From assembly GCF_029784155.1 (NCBI RefSeq), contig NC_073693.1, forward strand, positions 114,452,683 through 114,516,682: a stretch of 64,000 nucleotides of DNA, given 5' to 3'. Numbering within the stretch: position 1 is the stretch's first letter; each line of letters begins with the position of its first letter. This document shows, in pieces, positions 45,401-57,106 of this stretch. The notes under the pieces were generated by a model. That model saw only the letters and a program-made list of their open reading frames with translations. It ran no database searches and was not told where the DNA came from. The stretch is from Uranotaenia lowii (Eukaryota; Arthropoda; Insecta; Diptera; Culicidae). Made by a program: the position numbers and the translations under genes.

Positions 45401-48400
45401 ACTTCAATTGGCAATTCTAACCTATCATTTGTAAAATACAACAAGTATTGATGTGGCATGAAATTCTTTTTTAATGATGTTTCGGGCAACGGAAGATTCC
45501 TCTTCATTAAGGATTATTTCTTTGCTATTACAAAAAAAAACCAAAGTCGAAGGCAAAAATCATCAATTCAGAATCAGGACAAAATATTCAAATAATACTG
45601 TAAAAATAAAAAGCTTATACGTATCTGAAATTTAAATATATTTAAGAATTATAATTTTTTTTTCTTTTCATATAGTTGGTTTATTAGAATTTTTTTAAAC
45701 TTTACGAAGTACCAGATGTCTAAAGCTAAATTCATTAAAAAATCTAAAGTGCTATTTTCACTTGCGTTTACAAGGAATCCATGATTAGATTGCCAAATTA
45801 GCCTAAATCACAGTAAAGATTCTCTTGTACAAATTTATTTCACCCTCAATTTTCCATTATACAAATATAAATTATAAAACTTCAAATTGATGACCTATAT
45901 TATGAAATAAAAAAATAAAAAATTAGAATTTTGCATCTGATTTTATTTAATTTTGTTAATCAGTAACATCAAACATTCATATTATGGATGAAAGTGAAAA
46001 AAATCAATTACAGAGCCCAGTTCAGAGGTGAACCAGCCTGTTGCTGAAAACCTCTTAAATAAAGACAAAAAAAAAAGTACAGAGCCCGTTCGTTTTTGGC
46101 AACATTCGATTTTGGCAACATCCGATTTTGGCACATGTGCCAAATAGGGGAGATAAGGGCATAATGGCCACCTCAAGAAGGAAGATAATTTAATCATAGA
46201 AAACAGCTATAATTTGTGAGTTACTTCAGACACTAAAAAAAGTCTGTTTCCTAGCGCGCTTGAACTTGAAAAAGTAGATAAAAACGTTTAAAAATGCATT
46301 TTAAAATTTTTTACCAAAAGCTGAAAATCAGTTACTGCTAAACAAAGCACCAGAAACATTTTATTATCTCTCCGACACCTTACCAATAGGCTTAAACATC
46401 AAATGTAAATTTGTCAAGCTGTAGCTTTATAATTTTGAATTGAAGTTGAATTCGCTGCTAGATTCTATGGCAGAAAATGCTTATAGTGCCCCGATCAATA
46501 GCGCTCTATACGCCCCGGGTTAGCAAGATAAAATAAAAACGCGTTTCAAAATTGAAAGTGAAAAATAAAAAAAATTAATTATGGTGAAAATTGAGGAACA
46601 ATGGAGGTACATCATGGTGCAGTGCTTAATATGCCCCAGGTGCTCATTATGCCCTTATCTCCCCTATTGTTTTCACTATAACAGGACCAATATAATTTAG
46701 ACAAGCACCATACAACAACAAAAACATTTTTTTTATTATTAAGATCTCAAAAATGACAAACAGAGGAAATTTCAAAAAATTAAAAAACAATCACAAACCA
46801 AAGAATGAAAATGATTTAAAAAAAACTGAAAAATAATGAAGAATGTCAAAAATAGCAAATATGACAAAAAACCAAACATTATAAACAAAACAAGAAAAGT
46901 GCTAAATGCACCAAAACCTGACAAGAAAATACTGAAAATCGTCGGAAATTGACAAAAAAATACGTTCATGATAATAACAATAGTTTTTTGTAGGTATAAG
47001 TGAAAAAAGTTGAGAAAAGAAACAGCTTGATTTTGGCAACACAAAATGTACGGGTGTGTTGCCAAAATCGAACGGGGTCTGTACTGCCAAACAGGGATCG
47101 TTTGAAAATGTTCATAGTTAGGGTTGAAATTAAAAAAAATAATACTCAAGATTTCCAATTTCTTGTTCATGCACAAAAACACGACAGATTCCAGTAACAA
47201 TAAATCAAAAGAAGAGATTGTGTGTTATAACTTTTGCGTTCCTTATGAGTTTCAAAGAAAAAAAAAAAGAATAAAAAGTAATAATAAAAGCTTTTTCAAT
47301 ATAAAGGGATTGGTGTTTTGCGATAGATTTAAACCTCTATCGCAAAATTCATCATTAAGTTAAGTAAGTAAGTCTATCGCAAAACGCCAATTCATCCATC
47401 CATCTCCAGAACTCAAAATCTACATTCACAATTATACCAAATGAAAACAAAATTCACATTTCCGAGCTGCAAAATATTTGAAAACTGATTTTGACTTATT
47501 TAGGGGCCAGAAGCCAATTTGTAATTTTTGTCGATCAACTCTTGTATAACTTTTGAAAATACAAGTTAAAATTTCATTGAAAAAATTTGTGTACTTTATA
47601 GCAAAAGTGTAAAATATCAAAAAGATTTAGAAAAAAACTGATATTGACAAAATAATCAATTTTTCTGGGCGAAAAAAATATAGTAAGTATGTTTCTCCGT
47701 TTTGTAAAAAACAGGAAATTTTAAAACAAAATCAATCTTACATATTTTTAATGCACAAGTGAAAATGGCCTAGCCTTCAATAAAGGTGTAGAATAAATAA
47801 AAATTGTCAGTATCAAATATTTTACTAAACAAACCTTCCTTTTGTGATTTTATCAATAGTTATATCTATGCAATTTAAAAATATGTTAAATGTATTTGTT
47901 AAACTCGTTTTATTTTCAGAACAAGATTGTCTAGACAAAATCTGTATCGTTTTTTTTTCAGGAATTGGTCACTTTGTGGCATTCTTCTCTATAATTTTTA
48001 TTGTTGAATGAATAAAGGATAATGAATGGATTCATAATTTTTTGTTGTTCATGTAGGTTAGTCACTTATCATCAGTTATCATTTATCGATTAACTCTAAA
48101 CTGATTAATTTTATTACAACTAAACGTCACAAAACTAGAAGTGTTAGACAAAATCTGACAAAAATCGAGATAAGGATGCAAAAATTTTCCAAAAACAGGT
48201 CGCCTTCGGAACATCTTTCCGTGATTTTTGATCAACACTACTGGATTTCACGATCTACATCAATTATATGGCAAATTCTGCTTTCAGCTTATCCACTCAA
48301 TAATGTTGAAATTTTAATTTAAAATCCAGTTTAAGGTTTGAATATTTGAATCTGACAGTTTGGCTGTTTGATTTGCAATTGATTAAAACTTTTTACTAAA

Positions 48401-50628
48401 AAATAGTATTAACTATCAGAATTAACCCTTCATTTCATGATTTTATCATAAATTAAAATCATAAAAAAATTTGGAATTATGTTCAGGTACATGTACACGA
48501 AGAAAAGCGACGATGTTTTACTTTCTTTATGATTCCAGAACGAACCGATTGAAATAAACTTCCACAAGCTTCATACTTCAGAAGCTGATTCTGATAATCT
48601 TATTTACAACTAAATTTATATTTAGAGAGTTGATTTTCAATATTAGAATTTGAAGAATCAAATCCAGCATTTTAAACGAGAAATGTGTTTCAAAATTTAA
48701 AATAATAATACGAAATTTTCAAATCACAATTCAGTAAAATACACAATGAAAAATTTAATCCCCGTTTGTTATTTGTTAATTAGTTCATCGATCTTATCGA
48801 TGAAATGTGAAATCCTTTCGATAAATAATAAAACATCAAAGTATTACAATCATAAATTCATAGCAATAATTAAATAACATTTATCTCAAATGTTTGCTTA
48901 GTTAGCGACTAGAAACCTGAGACACGTGTCTTGAAAAAGTAACTTTGGACCTTAGACATGAGATATGGAGATGGGACTTCAGACCTGACGTTATTTACTA
49001 CTCATTTCCAACGTTTCATGTCATTCTTCTCTCGTCTTACGCCTGACTTCTCTGATCTTATGTGTATCGAGGGTCTCATGTCTCAGTTCTCATGTCCCAA
49101 TTTCCGTTTTAGGGTCTCAGGTCTCAGGTCTCATTTTCTTATCCTCAGGTCACAGATTGCATATCTCATATCTCAAGTATCAGATTTCAGATAACAACAC
49201 ACCAAAAGACTTTTATAGTTTAAGGTATTTTAATTCCAGAGAGTTGGAAAGACGACACGAAATTGTCAAAAGGGTGATGATAAAGGACAGATGATGTAAT
49301 TTAAAAAAAATGAAGTTCGAGTATCTTAAGCGAGTTGAGACAACCGATTGAGTATTACGAACAAGAAAAATAAACTCATGCGGATTTAAAGAAGGATTCG
49401 AGTAGGTTGAAAAGCAATTTGAGAGGACTATTTACACGAACAATAGTTGAAGTTTAAGTAGACTCAGTCTACTAGACTGAGAGAAGAGCTTTAAATTAAA
49501 AATAGAGAGCTAGAATAATGTTTTAAAAAGGCCGGTGGGAAAAAAAAATAATTGCATTTAGAAATTTAGATAAATAAATTAAATAGAGAAAATTGTTATT
49601 TTCGATCTGGAAAATCATACAATCAAGTGTTCAAGTAAGGTTGAGTTAAATCAAATGCTCGTGGTAGTTTCAAATACAAAATGTAGGAATTCCTGTTTAA
49701 ACAACTAAGCTTTAAGCATTATTATCTACTGCATACACACAGGCCTTTTTTGCTGTTAAATTCCTGGAAAAAAAGCAGGCCTTTTTCTCTTCTAGTACTA
49801 CATGGAGAATCTAAGGCAAAGAATGTAAAGTATAAGTTCAGGCGTTTTCTTGTTGAACTTGATGAAAAATTCTGGGAGAGATAAATTATCCTAAAAGGAT
49901 GAAAATCCTTTGAAAAAACGGATGAAAACTCTTAAAAAAAACGAGGAAAAAATTTTTCTTACACCGAAGTTGATAAAAAAGTGTTAATTTTCAAGACCGC
50001 CAAGTTCAGAAAATTTCACCTCTTAGACTTCTTTTTTGCAGGAATTTACCTCTTTTCCCTACACATTAAAGTTATTTTTTCAAAGTAAATACCTATTATT
50101 TTTTTACTATCTTCATATCACTTCAGATGGACCAGCTTGCAAGATAGGAGGCCTCATGTGTTTGTCCCGCAATCCCGAGTGGTACGACAAAAGTACCTGC
50201 CAATGTATGAAACCTTGCAACGACGTTGTTTTCCTAGCTGTGGCCAGTCGAGCTAGTCAATGGTGAACAAAGTCAGTGCAATGTGGGAATTTTTTTTTTT
50301 ACTGCAAATTGGTTACTTTCAGGTCCTTCGAGGGAGGAATTCCGTTCAAAGCTAAGAGCTCTATACGGTGGGAAATTGTGCAACCCAAAACGCGATACTA
50401 TAGGGATGTAGTATTCAGCCTTGAGGATTTATTAGGTAATTTCTCACCGATTGGTTTTGGTTAAGCTTTGTGGTATTACCGGTATAATTGCAATTCTCTT
50501 TTACAGCATCATTTGGAGGCGGTATCGGACTATTCATAGGGAAAAATTTGTTCAGTTCAGCTCGTTTGATTGAATTTTGCTTGTTTGAAGCAGCCAAGAA
50601 GATACAGCATTACTTTCTCAAATTGTGA
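42466..50628 (+). CDS. ppk-like: Pickpocket-type DEG/ENaC channel, 5' coding exon(s) not found
   Basis: Eight GT-AG exons keep one frame: 42466-42783, 42842-42938, 43006-43109, 43185-43263, 43359-43449, 50127-50262, 50323-50435 and 50507-50628 (TGA). They encode about 353 residues of ectodomain and TM2. Family hallmarks, in order, are ERGVCFTLNAP, YAIHSPFE, RKCVFNDE, the Cys cluster CIMKCRAYQALEICRCIPHFYP, then CL...CQCMKPC, and finally SFGGGIGLFIG. These form trimeric Na+-type channels used in touch, taste, osmosensing or liquid clearance. The usual cytosolic N-terminus and TM1 (roughly 80-120 residues) must lie upstream. The pore-proximal triplet is GKN where G-x-S is usual, and the following S..E..Y is not kept. 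Intron five is 6677 nt and transposon-filled. Convergent with TMEM177. Confidence 0.85.
43520..44812 (+). mobile_element. Helitron-like family A fragment split by a MITE
   Basis: The start TCTATGTCTATAAAAATT follows an A, then tttgcctgttccc, matching 10612-10682. The sequence breaks at 43556 and resumes at 44622 with tagacgcggaaacttctgaa. The remaining segment (gaaacttgacag, ggaggccagggaaggtt) matches 10684-10870. It lies in intron five of the channel gene. Confidence 0.55.
43556..44621. mobile_element. TA-flanked MITE inside the Helitron-like fragment
   Basis: The left end is CACAGAAAAAAAAATTTG and the reverse-complemented right end is CACAGCAAAAATTATTTCC. TA lies outside both (43554-43555, 44622-44623). 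An inner inverted pair, tgccgttataagcaagattg (43578) and its near reverse complement by 44377, suggests a second element nested within. The outer termini resemble 9718-10182. It is 1066 bp. Confidence 0.65.
44813..46079. other. Channel-gene intron, no further structure recognised
   Basis: AT-rich intronic sequence with short spurious frames only. Confidence 0.4.
46080..47081. mobile_element. TA-flanked element with CAGAGCCCGTTCG ends
   Basis: The left end is CAGAGCCCGTTCGTTTTTGG and the reverse-complemented right end is CAGACCCCGTTCGATTTTGG. TA lies outside both (46078-46079, 47082-47083). The phrase gattttggcaaca recurs near both ends. It is 1002 bp including a nested MITE. Confidence 0.75.
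46147..46664. mobile_element. Nested MITE with GGGGAGATAAGGGCATAATG ends
   Basis: The 20-bp termini are perfect inverted repeats and TA lies outside both (46145-46146, 46665-46666). It is 518 bp and non-coding, inserted within the 46080-47081 element. A diverged copy is at 728-1095. Confidence 0.85.
47307..47397. repeat. Hairpin-forming inverted repeat
   Basis: The left arm ggattggtgttttgcgatag pairs with the right arm ctatcgcaaaacgccaattc-atcc. The loop contains a further partial arm, ctatcgcaaaattcatc (47337-47353). It could be a tiny MITE remnant. Confidence 0.65.
47398..48899. other. Channel-gene intron, nothing recognised
   Basis: AT-rich intron sequence with no repeat edge or coding exon visible. 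Confidence 0.4.
48900..49195. repeat. Decayed relative of the gagacct minisatellite
   Basis: Words such as aacctgagacac, gggtctcatgtctcag, gggtctcaggtctcaggtctc and atatctcatatctcaag occur here. They are the same heptamer as at 4973-5612, mostly on the opposite strand and heavily mutated. The 78-codon plus frame over it is an artefact. Confidence 0.6.
49196..50126. other. Channel-gene intron, 3' part
   Basis: No gene recognised. 'caggcctttttt' and 'caggcctttttc' occur about 40 bp apart near 49740-49790. The acceptor cttcag ends at 50126. Confidence 0.4.
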
Positions 50629-50739
50629 CTCAAATAAGGAAAACTTATCGAAAAACCTCTGTGTAGGTGAATAAGATACAATCATATAAAGAAAATCAAA
50701 AGCTAATGTTAACTTTAACTAGTAGATAATGAAATGCAT

Positions 50740-50745
50740 TTTATT
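50740..50745 (-). terminator. Polyadenylation signal for TMEM177
   Basis: AATAAA on the minus strand, starting 8 nt after the stop codon at 50753. The 124-bp gap to the channel stop means the 3' UTRs of the two genes probably overlap. Confidence 0.6.
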
Positions 50746-50752
50746 CAATAAG

Positions 50753-51911
50753 TTAACTGGCTTCTTCGCTTCGATCATTCGTGAGATCGGATAAACTAGC
50801 GATAAAGAAATCCCTTCGCATAGTGAGTGGAGCTGCCTTCTGCCGAACCAGATAGTTGATGTTTCCCTTCGCCGTATAGTAATCATCTCCAGTCAGCTTT
50901 CGTATGGCAACATTTTTCTGCAGGATTTTATTATAGAACCGAACGCCGGCATCTGCTATCTGGGGACCCAATGCAGCTAGTTTCTTGTCAGCATCGGTTT
51001 CGTAATACATTTCGCTCATATCCGCTGCAAATGAGTAGATACCGTAACCGAAAAGACCGCAGATTGTGTACAGCACCATGCGCAGCTAAAATAGTAAGAA
51101 TATGTATAAGGAATTATTGTCATTTTCTTTTATATTTCAACTCACCGAACGTGGCCTCACATAGAGGTTCATTCTTTGGTTGATCAGACTGGCGATGCTG
51201 TAAGTAAACACCCAACCAGTTGTGGGAATAATAGCTTGGAAAAGTCGCTTGTTCGTGTTCATGGTGACAATTTCCCTTGCCATACCAAACACCTGTTCAT
51301 CCTCGGATAGCACAAGGCATCCTTCCAACAGCTTACCGCCTTCTGAGCTCCAATCTACTTTGTGACCACGAATAATAACATCCTTTTTATCGATATCGTT
51401 AACGTGGTCATACTCAAAGTTAACAGGAATTCCAACTAGCCCTCCGTTACGCGATTTTAGCGTTCCAGCGTTGCAAACATCGAAACCGGACACCATGAAA
51501 GGGTTCACAAATTTACGTTCGAAATCCGATAGATTCAGCAGATTGACCGCTCGTTCGAATCTTTGAAGAAGCTTTTCGGAAACTTGGCGTTCCTCGCCAT
51601 TTCTTTATTAAACGTTTATTAAAAATAGAACAAATGTAGCAAAATGGAAACAATCATTACTGTTTTTTAGTGTTTATATATAGGTTTATGTTTAGAAATT
51701 TTAAACTGATATCATGCCTTGAAATCGTATGTATTATAAAAATTCAAACTTACTTGTACGCCTGGAAAAGATTCTTATAGTACTGGATTCCGATCGTATG
51801 GGTAAGATAGTGTCCGGAAAATATTCCCACGGCCAGAGTAGTGGACCCATAGAACACCAAACGGCGACCAGATTCGGTAAGAAAGTAGGACATCCGACCG
51901 GCACGGACCAT
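50753..51911 (-). CDS. TMEM177: Transmembrane protein 177 (TMEM177)
   Basis: Three exons: 51911-51754, 51602-51146 and 51085-50753 (stop). Introns of 151 and 60 nt have GT-AG ends and matching phases (2 and 0). The ATG at 51911 has A at -3 and G at +4. The 315-residue product is close to the ~311 of vertebrate TMEM177. Conserved blocks are LVGIPVNF, VIIRGHKVDWSSEGGKL, LSEDEQVFGMAREIV, GVRFYNKIL, YYTAKGNI and APLTMRRD. There are hydrophobic segments near the N-terminus (GSTTLAVGIFSGHYL), mid-protein (FQAIIPTTGWVFTYSIASL) and at the start of exon 3. In vertebrates the protein sits in the mitochondrial inner membrane and helps COX20/COX2 assembly. The same role here is inferred by homology. Confidence 0.9.
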
Positions 51912-53450
51912 TTTAAAAGCTAGGATTGATAACCGGCACTTGTACACAGGTATTACTTAACAGCACCAAAAAGTAAACAAAAACAAACCGAACAAAACAA
52001 ACACACTCGTGAAAGCGGACGCAAATTTTGGGTTGATTGTACCGCAAATTGCAGGAGAAATACCCGATAGGAAAAAGGCACAAAGAACTGTACTATCTTT
52101 GTACTACCAAAAAGGTTAAAAGTCGGATCAAGCAACAAAATATTTCTTGTACATCTTTCAAAACCTTTAAAACAGTTTACAAAAAAGAATGCCATAAGAA
52201 TTCGGTTTAAGCCTGCTAAAAAGAATAAAGCTTGCTAAAATAAAGTATCTTTGTCTTTACTCTTGCACAGATTTCCATAAGAATGACAGCAATTCGGAGT
52301 GAAGCCTGTTGCTTTCCCTGTTTAACACATGCAAAAATTGTATACTGCTATCGCCTATCGTATAATGTGCTCAAAAAAAATTAAAATAATGCATTATAAT
52401 TTAAAACAGTTTGATTGAATCTTTCTTTGTTGTAAATCACAATTTAATTTAGAATTGATTAATGACTCGACATGTTATCACAATTAATTGAAAATTTATG
52501 TTCAAAGCAAAGGAAATTGATAAATTAATTTCTGTTGTTCAAAATTGAACGATTTTCTCGCTGAAAACAATACATGGGATTGGAAAAACTGTTGATAATG
52601 CCAGCAACACTGCAGGCGTTTAAAACACTTGCATGCAATGCTTGGTCTTCGTATATTATTGAATACAAGTGTTGTCTATACACAGGTGTTTAAATTAAGG
52701 TCTGGCATAAAAAATAAAATTAAATCTTCATTACTTCAGGTCAAAAGCATTCATCAGGTTAAATGCTTGAGAAACTATCTAAAATGACTAAAATATCTTA
52801 AGTATCAGTTTTTCAAAACAAACTTTGGATGCATAAAGGCCTACTTTTTCTTCCAAATAACAGTGTCGCAAAGTTGTACTTTTTAATACATTTTTCACTC
52901 GTGCTGAAGAAATCTACCCTTTGCAACTTGTTGAATAAATTTAACTTTTTTAGGTTTGATCTTCAAGATAATAAATTCCTATTTTTTCTAAAATTCCACT
53001 GAGCTCCGTCGTAAAAAAAAAATGTGAACTGTTTTACTCCTAGATTTATGCAACAGCTGGGAGTTTTCGTCGAACCTGGACGGAAAAAAATATTATATTT
53101 GCCAATCAGAAATAGGATAGTGGGAACAAGTTATCTTGAAAGCTATAAATTGTAACAAGCTTTTTTTTTTGTTCTATGTACAGTATTCAACCCACAAAGA
53201 CAGGATGATAGTAGATAATGAAAAAAATTCCATGATTACTTTTTAAATCCGCTTCTTTGATGTGAATTTGGACAATAGCATCTGGACTTAATGAAAGATT
53301 TACGACGATCATCAGTCGAAATCGCTTAATAAATGAATAAAACGAAACGAACAAAGGTTTACGGCACTTTATAGCAAAAAAAAACTATTATGTGAACATT
53401 CTTTTCATGTTTTTTTCTTTCAAAATAAACTTTTCATAAATTGAGTAGGG
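51912..53450. other. Upstream of TMEM177, no gene recognised
   Basis: AT-rich with short frames. The TMEM177 promoter should be just right of 51911, but no TATA element is obvious. Confidence 0.45.
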
Positions 53451-53500
53451 GAAAGTCGGGTAAGACTGCCACAAAGGGTAAAACGGACACTTTCAGTATT
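53451..53500. repeat. 'gtcgggtaaaacggacac' repeat word
   Basis: gggaaagtcgggtaagactg and gggtaaaacggacac lie here. The same phrase recurs in the same orientation at 62755-62800, near the far side of the pyrimidine-rich/LINE block. Confidence 0.5.
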
Positions 53501-53529
53501 TCGAAAAATTACAATGTTTAGAAAAAAAA

Positions 53530-55335
53530 ATGTAATAATGGGAATATGTTTTCCTAGGTGTATTAACATTTCGTAATCATTCCTTCTTTTTTTTTCTTTT
53601 ACTGTACTAGGTACTATTTATTTCCTTTTTATGTTTAGTTTCTCGTTTCTCATCTTTCAAGCGTTCCTCTTCTCATTTATTTCCAATCATCATATTTGAT
53701 AATTGCCTTAACGAAGTCATCAAATAATACAATCAATGCTATTTCAATTTCTCATCTTGTTATTTCCTGTATACTAATATTTTTTTAATTATTTACTTCT
53801 TTTGTTTACCTTCCGCATCTCGTTTCTCATCTTCTATTCTTCTTATCTTCTCATCTGATAATTAATTCTTCAATTTTTGTCTCCAGTCTTTCATCTTCTT
53901 ATTCAATTATTTTTTTATTTTCAAATCCTGTCATCTTTTCGTCGTTTCATTAACTAGCTTCTTACTATTGTGGCCGAGAGATATTCCTCCGGAGTTTCAC
54001 TGATTTCATTTGCAGCAGCTATTGATTCACTCAACATTTTTCTGCACTAGCATACGCAATATTTTTCTTACACGCTCATACGCTCTAAACCGGAGTTTTT
54101 TTTTCAAACACGTTTCGTAATTATCATCTTTCTTATCTGATTGTTTTTAAACACTTCTTCCTTCTTCTCAACTCCCTTTTTTATAGTCATTTGATTTGCA
54201 ATTTTTTTTTAATGTTCAAGCTCTTCTTTTCTCAACCCAAAAAAACTTTCTCATTTTACTTTTCATAGGTATCATTCGTCCTATCTCATTTCTTATTTAA
54301 TCTTATTCTTATGGCTTCAAAACATTTTGTGTTCCAGGATTTTCAAAATTATTCATGATTTTTTTAATTCTTCAACCAGCTCGAAGTACTTTTCATAAAC
54401 TGCACTTTTTCTTATCAATTTTTCTAACCTAAGTTAAAGAAAACAACATAGCTCTTGTTTTTGATCATCCCCTTGGAATTATTTTGTGCATCCTATCCTA
54501 TCCCTATTTTCATTCTATCTTTTAATATTTTACAATCCTTTCCTTTTTTTCGGGATTTTAAGCCCAATGGGTTTATTAATCTCAATCCTTTCCTTTTTCG
54601 TTTATTTTTTTTTTCATCTTTCGTTATCTCCTTTTCTCATTTTTTCTTGTCATTTTATTTAATCATGACCTTAACTGAGTCATCGAATTAAACTATTTGT
54701 ATAATCTCAATTTCTTATCTTATTTTCTTTATCTCGGCTTCCTAACCTAGGCCGTCTCATGTTTCAGGATAACAGCTACACTCTTACATCTTTTTTCAAT
54801 TCTTCAATATTTCAAATAATTAAATTTGTTCATCTTATCAACTAATTATTTCTGCACAACCTCTGTACTTATTTTTCTCAATGATTTATCTTTCGCATTC
54901 AGTTCTCATGTTCTATCCTTCTTATCTTCTAGTCTCATTAACATTTCTTCCGTTTTTTCTCCTTATTTCAATCTATTCATTCTCTTCTTATTTGAATCTT
55001 TCCATTTCCAAATCCATCTTTTCGTCATTCGATCATTATTCGAAATTTCATCAACGAACTCGTTAGTCATTTCTCATTTTCTTTTCTTTTTGTTTTATCA
55101 TCGTACTATTCCTTATTTGTCTTATCTCCAAAAACATCACATGTTCCAGGTTTTATCTATCATCTTTATTATCTCTATAATTTTTGATAAATTTTTTTTT
55201 CGTTTAATTGTACGCATCTTACTTCTCTCCTTGATATCATTTTATCGAGAAATCTTCCATTTCCTAACTTTTAAAGTTGTCATTAATTAATTTTCCTTTG
55301 CTCATATTTTCGTTTCGTTTTATCTTTTCATTTTT
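53530..55335. repeat. Pyrimidine-rich tract
   Basis: About 1.8 kb is strongly T/C-biased on the plus strand, with recurring tttctcatctt, ttcttatcttct and tcatttc words. Long plus-strand frames rich in Phe/Ser/Ile/Leu result from this bias and are not genes. A shorter, similar tract is at 61430-61825. Confidence 0.7.
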
Positions 55336-55770
55336 ATACTTGCCATCCGAAGCAAGTACTTGGCTGCTCAAAGCCGAAAATAAGCTTCTCATTGCTTCTA
55401 AGAATCACTCAAGATTCTCCTGTACTTGCCACTCGAAGCAAGTACTCGGCCGCTCGGAGCCGAAAATAAGCCGCTCGAGGCTTCTAAGAATCGCTCAAGA
55501 TTCTTCTGTACTTGCCGCTCGGAGCAAGTACTCGGCCGCTCGGAGCCGAAAATGAGCCGCTCGAGGCTTCTAAGAATCGCTCAAGATTCTTCTGTACTTG
55601 CCGCTCGGAGCAAGTACTCGGCCGCTCGGAGCCGAAAATAAGCCGCTCGAGGCTTCTAAGAATCGCTCAAGATTCTCATGTACTTGCCACTCGGAGCAAG
55701 TACTCGGCCGCTCAGGGCCAAAAATAAGCCACTCGAGGCCAGAATCACTCAGATTCTTTGTGACTTTGCC
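55336..55770. repeat. 86-bp minisatellite
   Basis: About five units of tacttgccgctcggagcaag...ccgaaaataagccgctcgag...aagaatcgctcaagattct. Starts of equivalent positions fall at 55426, 55512 and 55598, so the period is 86. The outer units are more diverged. Confidence 0.9.
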
Positions 55771-56637
55771 ACTCGGAGCAAAATCACCCAGAACCACTCA
55801 AAGTTCTGGAATTTCATCACAACTCGAAGCGGTTATTACCGTCAGCTAAACAAATAATCACACACCAAATTTCACATCAAGGTATTGCCAAGTTTTTTCA
55901 ACTTTGCCAATAGGTCTCAAAATTCCTGGTCATCTTTTATTTCTTTCACACGATACTTACAAAAATGGCTTCCTCAAACACTTCACACGTTGATTATTTA
56001 TGATTCTAAACAACCTATCACGAAAGCACTTTACACTAAACCGACAGTTACGAATCAATATTTGATCTTAACAAGATCATCTTTTCCCCGGGAGCGTTAA
56101 CTGCGCCATTGTCGAGTCCGGAGGATTAATTCCTGATCAAACGTTCGGAAATGCTTTCCTCTGTCGCTTACGATCGAACATTTCGTCAACGCAATTCTCT
56201 ATCAACTGAATTCTATCATCGATTTCGTTCAGAAGCGATAATATTTTTCCGCTCCGATTGCACACACACACAGTCACACGTTCATTTCGTTAAGTTTCGT
56301 TTCTTCAATTTCATTTATATAGACGCTCTCTTGTCTCTCACGTCGCATCTGGGAGATTTCTTTTTTTTTTTTTAATAATGTTAGTGAGGACACTGGTTCA
56401 ATATCAGTTCTACTGATCTGGATTAGCTTCTGATTTCACAGACAACGTACGTCTTCACTGTGAATTATATGAATTATTATTATTAATCACATATCAGTTA
56501 TTAAATTAATCAAACTCATGTTTTTCTATACTTTCTATACTACATTTCCTATATTCTCTACAAGACCCTTTGTTGATTTGCAGCTAGCAAAGTCTCAGAA
56601 TAGTAAACAAAACAAAAAAAAACTTCAAGGCAGCACC
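55771..56637. other. Unassigned part of the left block
   Basis: No gene recognised. Some C/T-rich text and a T13 run near 56362-56374. Confidence 0.4.
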
Positions 56638-56759
56638 ATGTGATGTTCCCATCTGAACAGCTTGCTGGTCCTGTCGAGACTGAGCCCTGCTCTCGAATAT
56701 GCTTTCTTTTTATACTCTGTTATACTCTGGCAGTTTACACCGTTTGTCAGGATACCACA
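56638..56759. repeat. 122-bp direct repeat, left copy
   Basis: It matches 62453-62574 at a constant offset of 5815 with two visible mismatches. It contains tttttatactctgttatac, a TATA-like double motif. Confidence 0.9.
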
Positions 56760-56845
56760 TCCTCCGCTTGCACAAAATGCTTCTACATTGCATTGAGGCA
56801 TTTGTTATATCTATTTCTAGCAAATATCCTCTTGAATTAGATCTT

Positions 56846-56858
56846 TTTGTCTCCGCTT
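56846..56858. other. Target-site duplication of the LINE, left
   Basis: TTTGTCTCCGCTT, identical to 61364-61376, next to the poly-A tail end of the element. Confidence 0.9.
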
Positions 56859-57106
56859 TTTTTTTTTTTAAATATATCTTTATTTGTACCAATTCATCAT
56901 TACATTTATATTACATTAATACATTAAATTAGGTGTTCAGTTCAATAATGAACTTTCAGAGCCCTATAGTTAAATAATCACTAACATTTATTTATTTGAC
57001 TTAAATTTGCTGAGCGCAATCAAGCATTTTTATAAAGGAGAACATCCTGTCGTGTAAAAAATATTTTAAACTTAAAACTAAAAACTAAAGCTATCCTAAA
57101 ATTAAA

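Noticed and set aside
50036..50126. Upstream part of the 76-codon frame ending at 50266
   Set aside because: Intronic. The true exon begins after the acceptor at 50126 in the same frame, shown by phase match with the exon ending at 43449.
51912..51947. Upstream extension of TMEM177 by 12 codons
   Set aside because: The extension would need a GTG start. The ATG at 51911 has a good context and gives the expected length.
54455..55290. Long plus-strand frames rich in Phe, Ser and Leu
   Set aside because: Caused by the T/C bias of the tract, which makes TAA/TGA/TAG rare. There is no domain or conserved start.
55277..55849. Series of 71-92 codon frames with near-identical peptides
   Set aside because: They start exactly 86 bp apart and follow the minisatellite period.
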